This document shows positions 46,548-57,182 of a stretch of 64,000 nt of DNA, piece after piece (the first letter of the stretch is position 1; each line of letters opens with the position of its first letter). The notes under the pieces were generated by a model that made no database searches, was not told where the DNA came from, and saw only the letters and a program-made list of their open reading frames with translations. The stretch is from Salvator merianae (lineage: Eukaryota > Chordata > Lepidosauria > Squamata > Teiidae), in the NCBI GenBank assembly GCA_003586115.2, contig QVOM02000116.1:45021024-45085023 (forward strand), written 5' to 3'. The position numbers were made by a program, and so were the translations under genes.

Positions 46548-49500
46548 GTCTAACATGCTGAAGGCCTTATAAAAATTGTGCGATATCACTTCCAGGATTC
46601 CCAAGCAGAAGAGATGCAGCCAGGAAAACCAGAGAGGAGACGCATCCTCTTTGCCTCCCAGTTTCAACTAAGCTGAAGTGTCTGTGGAGGCAGCTTTAGG
46701 TCTAGATAGCAAAGAAAGGAAAGACACAGCACCCTAATACCAGGGCACCCTGTACTTTGTGATGAACCGCATTCTACTCCCAGACAGCTCAAGTCTTCTG
46801 GGAGAGAGCAGACGTCTTTAGCAAACTAGAACTACAAGAAAACATTAATAGTATGTACCAGCTGGGCCTTCTCTGACATATACATACTGAACACCTCATA
46901 ACAATTGAAATGTAGCACAGGTTCTTAAACTCCAGGTGAAAAAAAAGGCTGAGGAGACAGCTTATTAAAGGCCAGGCCAGAGTCCAGGCTGGCCTGTAAA
47001 TATTCCATCAGTGCTTTTCTATGAAGTCTGCACCACTTAATGAAGGCCCTCCAAATAGAGATTTAAATACCCCAAGTAGAAGGCTCCTGAGACCAACAAA
47101 ATAAGAATCATTGAGGAGAGGAGCCCTTGCTCCCAAAGGACATTAAATTCAGTGGTGATGCAGCCAGACAGAACCAGGCTGGATTCAAGTCCCTGAATAT
47201 TTCCTCCATTAACAGATCTGGATGCAGCAGCAGTTCCCAAGGCAAAAGCCTGTCCCTAGCCTGCAGTTTGGAAACAGAGGAGGACAACCAAGATCATGTT
47301 GGCTTATTCTCTCTGAATTTTCTGAGCCAGCTTAGTGATAATTTAGTAGGAGGGAAGGCACATGGCACACCCTTTGGCTACAAGGGCAAAAGAACATCCA
47401 CTCTCATGGTCGGTCCCCAACTTGCTGAATTGCAACAGAAAGGCCTTGATCTTGCTAATGACTGCTACGACACAGAGATCCATGACTGATAGGCCAAACC
47501 TGTCATAGATCTCCTGGAAAACATCCAAAGAGAGACCTACTCTCTTGCTATGTCCCTTACTGAGTGCATCAGTCAGCACATTGTCCACCACCTTGATGTG
47601 AATAGCTGAGATGGACTATGCATTCTGAGACCAAGAGAAAATCTGATTGGATAGGACCTACACAGGGGAAGATATTGTGCCCCACTGACAGTTGATGTGG
47701 GCTTTGGCAGTGGCACCAGCCATTATCGCAGTTTGTGGGAGGAATAGATGAGGGAGAAGAACACCAGAAGCCAGAGGAAAAATGGCCCTCAGCTCCTCCT
47801 AGTTAATCTGAAATTAATCCTTCCTGAACCACTGTCCACATGTCAACACCCCATGGCAATTACTCTCCTATCCCCAAAGAGAAGCATCTGATGTTGTCAC
47901 CCCACAGGAAGAGCCAAAGAGACACTTCCCCCCCAACTAGATTCTGTACCTGGGCCTACCTGCCAAGCCCCATCCAAACAGAGATTCACAAGGGTAAACA
48001 GAGACGACCTTAGGGCATTGGAGTCCTGATGAGGAAAAATGTACCACTAGAGAAGCCTGAGATTATGTTTGACTTAAAGAACCAGGTTGATACAGTATAC
48101 CATGAGCTCCAACAGGTGAACTAGATCAATCATACCTGCTAAGCCCTGCACCTGCAACTGGACCATCTTGGCCAAGAAATTTTGCACCTTCTCTAGAGTG
48201 GACTGAATGAGATTGTCCAAGTTAGAGATTTGAGCGCCTGGATTTTATTTATTTAATTTGAGTATTTATGTCCCACCCTTTACGGAAGGTCCCGGGGTAG
48301 GTAACAATTATTTTAAAAAGCATAGAACAGTATAAGACACGAAATGAAAGAAGGGTGAAGAGCCTGGCAAGCAAGCAGCAGATCCCCATTTTCTCTTCTG
48401 CTGATGAAACATCCCCTGTGGCCTAGGGCAAAATGAGTAAAAGTTGAACTATCCCCCCATCTAGGGGATACAGACCTCTAAGCAATCAACTCCTTGCTGC
48501 AGGATTGAAGAGTTTGAGCCTTCAGCCAGCCAAAACTAAGATTTTTCCCCAGAATATGACTGCAGAGAGGGGGCCTAGGGGGTAAAGCGGGGTTGTTGGC
48601 ATAATGGAAGAAATTCAAGAAGTCAGAAATGAACTCTTCCATGTTGGATTCCCTGGTGAAGGATAGCTTTGTGCTGGACTCCTGTACTTGCCTGGCCATC
48701 ACGTAAGCACTTTCTGCTTGTTCAGCTTTGTCTTACCAGTCACTTTATTTCATCAGGGCTGGGGGACCACAGTGTCCTACATTGCTGAAGCAGATGTTCC
48801 CATTAGTGGGTCTTCTCCTAGTGAAGATTGAGTGGTAGACATTGACCTTACACTCTCTGGGTGAGTGGGACCTGAACTACAAAGGTTCCACCAGACTTCC
48901 AACAGCATACACTGTCCATAATCCTGTGAGTCAGAAGAAAAATGCTGGCTGCTGCTGCATCTCCATTATAGACAGAAGCATGGTACTGAGACCAGCCCAT
49001 GGATTGTCTCAACCAACTCTGACAGTTTCATCTGACATCGGCATCTAAAAACTTGGTCCCACCACATATCCCCAAAGGCAACTTAAAAAGAGGACTGAGT
49101 GTGCCACTGCCACTCTGAAAACACCTTAACCTTGGTGTGGGTAAATGGCTTCAGGTGGGAAGCCACAACACTAGCCTTGCCACCTTGGACACTGAAGAAC
49201 CAAGCAGCCATGCCAGTTTTTTCAGTTAGCAGATGAAATGCTCTTCCTTTTCTTGACAGGAGCATACACTACAGCTCTGGCCAGCTATAGTTGCTGCTGC
49301 ATTGCCCCGGTGGCACCTGAGATTATGGCTACAAGCAGGAAGGACTGTTTGGGCTGATAAGGGCCATGTGACACAGGGTCTTCTCCAGGTGAGGAACTGC
49401 AGCCCAAGCATTGCTCGCTTGGTCCATGCACATGGCTGCTCTGCCCTTCACTGGAGACAGTGCTTCGAAAATGCTTTACCTGGATAGACAGGAGCACACA

Positions 49501-49850
49501 GTGCAGCCTGCCTGGGCTGGTTGGGCACTTCATCACCCCAAGACCAGTGGGGGAAGAGGGCTTCCTCTCACTCATCAGCAGAATAGGTAACCACCAACAA
49601 AAAAATCCTCAGGGAAGGAAAAGCAAAACAAAGACTAAGGAGAAAAGGAAGGAAAAAGTGGAAATGCCAAGAAAATAACACACACACCTTGAATATAACT
49701 AGGCAAGGGAAAAGGGAGGGAAAAGAGCAAAAGAATCATGAAAAGCTCCTGTTGAAGCTTCTGTTGTAAGATTCCGCAAGGCAAAGCAGTAACTGGGGGC
49801 AAAAGGGGAGGCACCTCACTCTTTTCTGTCTCCTGCAATGATGTCACCCA
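46548..49850 (-). mobile_element. Decayed DIRS-like (tyrosine-recombinase) retrotransposon
   Basis: On the minus strand, 47,591-47,343 reads MVDNVLTDALSKGHSKRVGL then SLDVFQEIYDRFG and SVMDLCVV. These are recognisable remnants of the RNase H-end region of DIRS-type pol proteins (the 'ADxLSR...EWSLxxxVF...RFGxPxxDLFA' pattern). Further pieces follow to 47,040, and gag-like low-complexity ORFs extend up to about 49,850. An L2-like tail is inserted at 48,240-48,330. No intact domain remains. It lies antisense within LARP4B intron 1. The exact ends are uncertain. Confidence 0.5.
48240..48330 (-). repeat. Reversed L2-like tail within the DIRS-like remnant
   Basis: ATTTTATTTATTTAATTTGA then ACGGAAGGTCCCGGGGTAGG TAACAAT is the reversed 'CCACCCTGAGACC...AAATAAATAAA' tail. 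Confidence 0.6.
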
Positions 49851-49859
49851 ATTATTATG

Positions 49860-50155
49860 TGGTCTTCAGCACAAAAATCTCTTAAGAAGTAATGGTAGCA
49901 TTCTACTTTGATCAGACCATACATGGGACACTATGTCTAGTTTTAGTTTTTATAGTTGTAAGAAATCTATTGGCAACATTTCACTGAAGAGGATGACTAG
50001 AGCTGAACAGGTCTGGAGCCTAGTTTGGATGAAAAAAAATTGGAAGTTCTATGTGTTTGGTCTTTGGTCTAAAGAAGAGACAATATAATACCCATTTTTA
50101 AAATGCTTGAAGGACTTTAGCATAATAGTAGAACAGGTTTGTAATCCGTTGCTCC
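49860..50155 (+). mobile_element. CR1-type LINE fragment
   Basis: TTTGATCAGACCATACATGG, then TGTCTAGTTTTAGTTTTTAT and AAGAGGATGACTAGAGCTGA correspond to the CR1 'TRPYMGHYV' region and what follows. Confidence 0.5.
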
Positions 50156-50454
50156 GACTCTCTTTTGATCCTGTACATTTATTTTTTCCAACAGATAATG
50201 TGAGGCAGGAAACATTAAAACACCTAACAGTCAGGATCTAAATTATAATTAGTCCAGTTTAAATTCACTCCTTTTGTACCTTTGCAAAGATCATACTTTG
50301 TGGATTTTTAAAAAAATGTTAATGATCATTAACTCACTTCAGACCTTATGAACTGGCTGTCCTCCTGAAAGTGATGAAATAGTTGTTTTAAAAAATTAAA
50401 GTAGCATAGTAGAAAGCAAAGATAGTGAAGAGGCATGAGGGATGTGATTTGAAA

Positions 50455-50640
50455 GAGGGACACAAGATGACAGGAGAAACCTGCTGGATCAGGCCACAGC
50501 CCATCCTGTCCAGCATCATGTCTCACACAGTGGCCCAGCAATTGCTTCTGGTCATTCTCAAGTAGAAGAGGAAGGCAATGTCTTCACCTACTCTCATCTC
50601 CCTCCAAATGGCCTTTAGAGGAGATAGTAGGTGATTCTTT
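50455..50640 (-). mobile_element. CR1 LINE 3' end, reversed
   Basis: CTGCTGGATCAGGCCACAGC, CCATCCTGTCCAGCATCATG and CTCACACAGTGGCCCAGCAA, then AAATGGCCTTTAGAGG. Mirror of the plus copies. Confidence 0.85.
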
Positions 50641-51194
50641 TATATGGAAACCAAACTCTGTTATCTGGCACAACCTGGCCCTATCAAGTATCTGCTAGCA
50701 ACCACACTGGGTGACATCAGCAAGTACTTCATGACAGCATTCCCATGTTCCCAGCAGGCTGACTCAAATAAGCATTAACACACACACACTTATTTTTTCT
50801 TCTTGCCATTCACAGGAAGAAAGCAAATGAAAGGCTAGCAAAGAGACGTAATGTTCTCCCTCATTTGTTGTGTGTCTGTACCAAGTACCTCCTGCCAATC
50901 AGTCTGGATGCTAGGTTTTTCCCACTTCCCCATCAAGGGGAGAAGGGAAGCTGTGTGCTTTAGTAAATGATTTCCAGATAGCCAAACCAGAAAGCACTGT
51001 GTCTTGTTGGTCCTGATACACAGCTCAAGCATAAATTGTCCAAACCAGGTGGTTTGGTACCAATCTGCTGACTGTAATTCGTGCACAAACCTTCTAGGAG
51101 CTTCAAAGTGAGGAACTTCATTTGTGGAATCCCTAAACACACTGAGTATAATAAGCGTCAGACATTTTAAAAATTGCCAAAATAGTGTGTCAAT
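50641..51194. other. Intron, nothing recognised
   Basis: A 132-codon minus-strand ORF (50,835-51,233) lacks similarity or splice context. Confidence 0.35.
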
Positions 51195-51390
51195 TTCAAT
51201 TTTTTTGTTATTTAGTCCCATCAAGCCCATCAAATTGGGGTTCGTTCCTGGTCAGCACATGGGCATATCTGTGCAGTGTTCTTGGCAAGATACAGCAGAT
51301 CCTACGTTTTTCCAGCTAAAAAGCAAGGGTCAAACCTGAGACTTATCTGCTTTCCAGGCAGCTCTGCCACAAAACTACAGCCACTCTCAT
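51195..51390 (-). mobile_element. tRNA-derived SINE, reversed
   Basis: CAAATTGGGGTTCGTTCCTG, CAGCACATGGGCATATCTG and CTTTCCAGGCAGCTCTGCCA match the 18.66- and 24.97-kb copies block by block. Confidence 0.6.
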
Positions 51391-52440
51391 GTTCATGTGG
51401 GTCTTGAATTGGACAGCAAGGGCTGTTTGGCAGATAAAAAGACTACTGTCAAGATCCCTGTTTTTCAAATCAAAGCTTTTCTTGACTCTAATGTAACAGT
51501 TGAAAACAGATGCCTGCTAGCTATGCAAGGTGTAATGTGGTCTGTTAATGATATACAAACTGCTAAGATCAAAAGGAAGAGTAAACAATATTGTAGTGCT
51601 GCTTCCTATTCAGAGGTGCATTTTATCTCTAGGCAGAGGGCGGTGAGTTCTGCTGCAGAGAATGAAATTGCTGCTGGCATCTCTTCAGTAGCTTATTAAC
51701 CAAAAAAGGATTTTGCTGGCAGGATGTTTACCTCTGTATAGTAATTACAATATCTTAAGTGAGAACATGGATTTGAAATGACAGCAATAATTGCCAAAAG
51801 ATGTCTAAAGATCCAACAGTTTTGTCGTTAAAAATGTTCCAGGTAGAGATTTCAGGGTGGGTACATATTAATAGAATAAAAAAGGATATTGTTATGAGAA
51901 ATCTTTTGTAGTGTGCAATAACTGCAAATGTGTGGTTGATTACACCTACAGAAAATGTTGAATAAAATTTTCTTTGTATTTAGATATAGTCACTATTCCA
52001 TATTATCGACTTTTGGTTTTTCATTAACATTACTGTGCTGTAAATACAGGTGTAGAATGAAATTTGAATGGGGATTTCATCCTTTCTGAAGCAGCCCACA
52101 AAGCTGAGAAGCTGATTCTGAGGGTGGATGGGCTTTCAAGAGCTGCGTAGGTCTTGTGTGCGGCAGCATAGGAAAGATGGTCCTTGACTTGAGGAAATTA
52201 GTTCAGCACATGTAATTATGTCTCTAGATCAAAGATGGAATTCCTTGGTAGAAATTTATAGAATAATGTATATCTAGCACTGGATTAAAAGTACAGTCAT
52301 TCCTTGCTCTGCTTTCACACAGTTGGTAAAATATGACTTTACTTGTTTAATACAATCCAGAAAACTTCCAGTAATGTGATAAGGTCTCCAAAGTGCCATT
52401 GTCTTAAAGTGGTAAACTGGATAACTCACAGTGCTAGTAA
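51391..52440. other. Intron, nothing recognised
   Basis: A 100-codon plus ORF (51,397-51,699) has no similarity that I recognise and no clean splice frame. Confidence 0.35.
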
Positions 52441-53060
52441 TGCCCACAGATAGACTGGGTCTTCCCTTTGCAGTGCCGCTGCATATTATTAGTCTGGGCT
52501 TCCTCTCTGCAATGTTCAGCTGCAGGCATGCTTGGAAGAAGACGCATTTCAATCTGGCTTCAGGCTCAGTTATGACACAGAGACTGCTTTGGTTGGCCTG
52601 GTTGATGACTGGCTCCTGGAGAGAGACAGGAGGAGTACAACCCTGTTGATTCTGCTGGATCTCTCTGTGGCTTTTGATACCATTGACCACAGTATCCTTC
52701 TGGAAAAGCTACAGAGTTTGGGAGTTGGAATCACTGCAACACAGTGCCTCCACTTCTGTCTCCAAGGTTGATACCAGAGAGTACTTGTGAGAGATTCTTG
52801 CTCGACATCCTGGGAACTCACTTGTGGGGTTCCTCAGGGGTCGAGCTTATCTCCCATGCTCTTTAATATCTGTATGAAGCTGCTGGGAGAGGTCATCAGA
52901 TTTGAAGTGGGGTGTCATCAGAATGCAGATGATGCCCAGCTCTGTCTCTCTGTGACATTTGAATCGAGAATGAATCAGAAGAGGTGGTTGAAGTGCTTGA
53001 CAAGTGCCTGGATGCAGTAATGGGTTAGCTTCAGTCTCCCTTAATCTACAGTTTTCTGCC
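52440..53060 (+). mobile_element. L2-type LINE, reverse transcriptase part
   Basis: Two adjacent frames give the RT palm of an L2-type ORF2. The first has FRLSYDTETALVGLVDDWL, LLILLDLSVAFDTIDHSILL and EKLQSLGVG; after a frameshift near 52,775 come GVPQGSSLSPMLFNICMK and NADDAQLCLS. NADD stands where YADD is expected, so the catalytic motif is altered as well as frameshifted. It sits about 0.8 kb upstream of the first LARP4B coding exon, in the same orientation. Confidence 0.85.
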
Positions 53061-53842
53061 TTCTCCCCTCTTGTGTGTGACCTCATCCTATTGGGTCTCT
53101 GACCTCCTTACTTTCTCCTCCCACTCACTTTCTTGCTGTCTTAGGCCAGGCCACTGTTGCTGATTACTGATATTAATTGCATTTGAGGCCTTGCAAATAG
53201 AGGCACACATGGCCTGCTGGTAGGACCTACAGCCTTCCACTTTCAGAAGGCTTAGGCACTGGAAGAACTATTTGGGCACTAGTGGCCTGACAAGGGCCAG
53301 CATGAAGGTAAGGTGAGAACAGATGCTAAGGAAGCTGGGGACACAATGGGGGCAGTCACACATACGAGGAGAGAAGGTCAGAGACCAGGGATGAGAGGGG
53401 GATTATGAGCCAGTTTGCCAAACTCTTCACTGGTTCATAAAACTAGGTGGCTGTTTTGTGTTTTGGGAGCTGACTATTTGCCCAGCACCTGGCTCAAGTT
53501 TGGTACCAACCAAACTGGGCAAATCATTCATACTTACATTGCCAAGTCTATAATAAAGCTTTTTGTGACCTATTCATTGAGTAATTTTGTGTTCATTTAA
53601 ATGTTGTACTTAAAACAGGACATTTGGGAACACACTTTCTAAAAGAGCGATCAGTTTTTAGCCTCTCTGTTACCAGTGAGCATTTGAGTGCCTGAAAAGT
53701 CTAGTCATGTGCTTGTAATGGAAGATCAAATACAGAGTCTCTATTCCAGTATAAACTACAGTTACTGATTACTGTGGCTTTTGTTTAATTTTATACAACA
53801 TGACCCGTGCATTAGTGACTCTTTTTATTTTTTACCCCACAG

Positions 53843-53980
53843 CTTACTTAGAAAGTGATTGATACAGTTCTCTTTGAGAAGCCAGAAAGCAGGCAGCTCA
53901 TGACTTCTGATCAGGACACTAAAGTTGTGGCTGAACCGCAGGTGCAGCAAGTACAAGAAGTTAAAGATAGTTCTCATCTA
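53843..53980 (+). other. LARP4B: LARP4B exon 2 (first coding exon, whole exon)
   Basis: The acceptor is TTTTTATTTTTTACCCCACAG ending at 53,842, with a good pyrimidine tract. The donor is GTAAGT at 53,981. The first 57 bases are 5' UTR. An in-frame upstream stretch from a GTG at 53,855 has no ATG, so translation starts at 53,900. Confidence 0.9.
53900..53980 (+). CDS. LARP4B: LARP4B N-terminal coding segment (27 residues)
   Basis: LARP4B is a cytosolic La-related RNA-binding protein. It binds AU-rich mRNA, PABPC1 and RACK1 and supports mRNA stability and translation. This segment starts MTSDQDTKVVAEPQ and ends KDSSHL, near-identical to the known vertebrate LARP4B N-terminus, and the reading frame ends in phase 0 at GTAAGT. 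The segment is unstructured. The next exon I can find that continues LARP4B is at 63,629, also phase 0, so joining them keeps frame. In mammals, about 20 further residues (beginning MNGP) lie between this segment and the PAM2w region; I could not find an exon for them here. The La motif and RRM lie outside the window. Confidence 0.93.
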
Positions 53981-55854
53981 GTAAGTATTATTTTTGTTAT
54001 AAAGTTTAGCCTTGTTCAATTCGGCTGCTTGAAAATGTAATCACTTTGCCATTGTTCTGAATTCTGGTATTACGTTGCTTTCTTTGGTGACATGTCCCAT
54101 AAACTCTTCTGAAAAATGATTTCATTAGCAAATGGCTGATCTTGTGCAATTGTGGTAACCATGAAAAATAGAAACAATCTTTTGGAGTCTGCTTAGGGTG
54201 ATTTAAAGGTGAAATTACACCTGTGGTCTGGAAACATGGATAGTCATATAGCATGGGTTGTTTTTTTGCATGACTTGATATTAGTTGTGTGTAGGAGTAT
54301 TGGCCCTCTCCTCAAATCCCAATAATCAGCGGGACTTTGATATAGTATGTTCACACCTCAATTTTAATCCAACTTCAGTCCACACATCAGCAAACTGACT
54401 AGTCATTTTTCTTCCAACCCAAAGATGGATTTTCTGAGTTAGAAAACAGTTTTTCACTTTGCTGATGTGTTCTCTATGAAAGTAGAATGAAGCTGGATTA
54501 ACAGGCATCCTTGGTGAAAGAAACCAACAAAAGTAAAAGTGAAGAATTCGAGTTAGAAAATCAAGTGCTGGCAAGTTTCTTGCTGGCACTTTATTTTCTA
54601 ATACAAATATTTTTACTGTACAAGTCTGTTATTTCTACAGAATAAAGTGTAAGTTTGGTACTTTCATAAGAAGGATTACATAATCATTTCATACACAGTA
54701 GCTGCCTGCTGTAAGTAGCTGCCATGTTTCACATTTAAATTGTTGGCCAAATAAGGGCATATTTCATTACATGTCCCCTACTGCCCTCTTTTAAATTGCA
54801 CACACAAAAAAGAAGTCTCTGGTGGTCCAGAAATGAGCCTGCATCCTACATTATTTTGCTAAAAGTCCATGTTTTTTACACCTAATATTAATATAAAAGT
54901 GATTACCTGTAGTTCACTCCATAGAGCAAAATGGTATTTAAAAGCATTGTGCACTTGGATGTTGACAAGTAGTAGAATTAACAGGTTTTAGATCTGTAGA
55001 GATTCAGGATAAGTTTGAAAGAAATATGACTATTACAAAAGCTACCTGAGTCTGGGTGTGGTCAGAACCTGAATAGTTATTTTCCTGCGAACAATATACA
55101 TACTGCACTGCCTTGTGTCCATTTCATCTACTGTAGACAAAAGACAAGACACCAATATCAGAAATGCAGGATAATTTTCATAGAAAAAGCAGCACAATGC
55201 ATTTTGCTTAGAAGAAGAAAATTGGCTGTCAGATAAAGCCTGATCCAACACATTTGGACCTCAGGAATATACAAACTCATTTGACAAAGTTTCAGGACCA
55301 TAGCTTATGAATGGACTACATGCTTTCTGTACCAAAGGTTGTGTTCTAGATCAGTTGCAGGTATTTCTGGAAGTCCTGGGGAACAGAGTCCTGTCTAACG
55401 CCCAGTGGAGTCACTGTCTGTCTATTCCAGTCCCCTTCCTGGTATTTAAAACTGTAACTTTACTAGCCCCAACCAGCATAGTCTGGAGTTTCTGAGAAAC
55501 CAAAATCCCCAGTTTATTGTAATGCCCATACTGGTGGGGGGATGGGATATCTTCTTCCGCTTAAAAACTGTAGTTGGTAGGCCAGAAACAAGCCTTGGTT
55601 CACATTATGGTTTGTTTGGTGTAAAATAAGGTGTAATTGTTGCTTTTGATATGTAACACAAAGCAAAGGATTTCCATATGTTGTCCATTCTACAGGGGAG
55701 TGAAGGATGAACCTTTGTGTGTTTGTAGCCTGATAGTAACTGGTTTACTATGAAGCATGAATGCTGCCAGAGGGTCTTTACTAAGGTTACAAAGAAAACA
55801 TTCTCCTTTTCAATCTTATTGCTGTTACGGAAGTTTGAAAGACAGAAGTAAATA

Positions 55855-56310
55855 TATTGGGCCACAAGGAAGTACCAATTTGCTGTCGAGTCCAGTTCAA
55901 GGTTTTAACATTGACTTATAAGGTCCTAAATGGCTTCGGCCTCCAATATCTAAAGGAACACCTCCTTGCATATAGAGCTGTCTGTGCCCTGACATCTGCC
56001 ACTGAATTTCTTTTGGTTGAGCCACCACCCTCAGCCATTAAAGGGATGGGAGCATGTGAAAGGGTCTTCTCTGTGATATCTCCCAGTGATACCTCCTCTG
56101 CACAGTCAGGCATCTTTGGTGTATGTATTTAGGTGTCTGATAAAGATGCTCCTGTTTACCCTAGTCTGCCTAAAGAAACAGTCTCCCCTCTCCTTTCAGG
56201 CATTATTATTGTTTTAATCGGTTCTTTTTAATTGTGTTTTATAATGCTTTTATTGTGACCTGCCCTACACCTCTGGGTCTAGGGTAGTATAAAAATATAA
56301 ATAAATAACT
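55855..56310 (+). mobile_element. L2-type LINE, ORF2 C-terminus and 3' end
   Basis: The frame at 55,857 onward reads VQFKVLTLTYKVLNGFGLQY, then LKEHLL, the conserved C-terminal block of L2-type ORF2. Behind the stop the 3' UTR runs into TGACCTGCCCTACACCTCTG and a TATAAATAAATAA tail. This copy ties the tails seen elsewhere in the window to an L2-type parent. Confidence 0.8.
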
Positions 56311-56409
56311 TAAGATTGGGTTATTCTGTTCACTGTTGTGTTCAGTTGTGTTGTTGACATGGCTTCTTTGTGCATTTCTTTTTTGTACTATTTGTCCGCT
56401 GTACCATAT

Positions 56410-56850
56410 GTTCACTTATTTATTTATTTAGATTTATATGTCACTCTGTTGCCCATAGGCCTCAAGGTAGCTCACAGAAAAAGTCCAGTACACAAAAAAC
56501 CAACATATATTATGCCAATAAAAGCTTCCCTAAAAAATAAAGGCTAAGAATACAGTGAAACAGCTCCCATTAAAAACAACCACATTCAGGAGCAGAGAAC
56601 AGCCTTCCGGAAAAGATAAGTTTTCAGATTCTCCGAAGGGCCATAAAGGATGGTGCTGACCTTAATGATAAAGGTATGGCATTCCAAAGTTATGGAACAG
56701 CCACTGAAAAGGCTCTATTCCATGTGTTCGTCAGCCATGCTTCCTTTGCTGATGGCACACAGAGTAGTGGTCATGAGACAAGCAGTACCTGCTGGGAGAA
56801 GGTGGTCCTTCAAGTACTTAGGACCCAAACTATTGGCTATTATCTTCTGC
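56410..56850. mobile_element. Retroelement-derived interspersed repeat
   Basis: TTATTTATTTATTTAGATTT opens a reversed tail. It is followed by GAGAACAGCCTTCCGGAAAA, AGTTATGGAACAGCCACTGA and AAGGCTCTATTCCATGTG. The last blocks correspond to a LINE-associated repeat frequent in reptile genomes ('GGCCACCACTGAGAAGGCCC' type). Family not resolved. Confidence 0.45.
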
Positions 56851-57182
56851 TCATCCTTATCTCAGTTTCTTTTTAAAATAAAAGCACACAAATACAGTGA
56901 TAACTTTGAGCTTATGTATTGCCTCTGGATGGATTTACAGTGTTATTTGTCAGATTTTTCTCATCCAAAGTAACCTGCTGGATGCAGTAAGAATTTACCC
57001 AAACATATATTTGTTATTTTTCTTCTTCTGACTAGGCACTCTTAGATTTATAATACATCGGTTATTCCGATTAGAAGAAAATCAGGAAGATAATCCAAAT
57101 CCTTACTATAAGCCAGAAGAAAACTGCACGTGGAATTGTTCAGCATTATTTTGCTCTTTATATTGAGGCATTTTCCTCACTA

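Larger units (their letters stand above)
27083..53842 (+). other. LARP4B: LARP4B intron 1
   Basis: From donor GTGAGT at 27,083 to acceptor TTTTTACCCCACAG ending at 53,842. About 26.8 kb with no exon I can support. Repeat content is listed separately. The intervening stretches 27.7-28.6, 29.4-30.2, 32.2-34.3, 34.6-36.3, 36.6-38.6, 40.3-43.0, 43.2-44.9 and 53.1-53.8 kb hold nothing I can name. Confidence 0.75.

Noticed and set aside
47037..47591. Pol-like minus-strand ORFs considered as an endogenous virus
   Set aside because: The residual pattern fits DIRS-type retrotransposons better than retroviruses, and no envelope or LTR pair is seen.
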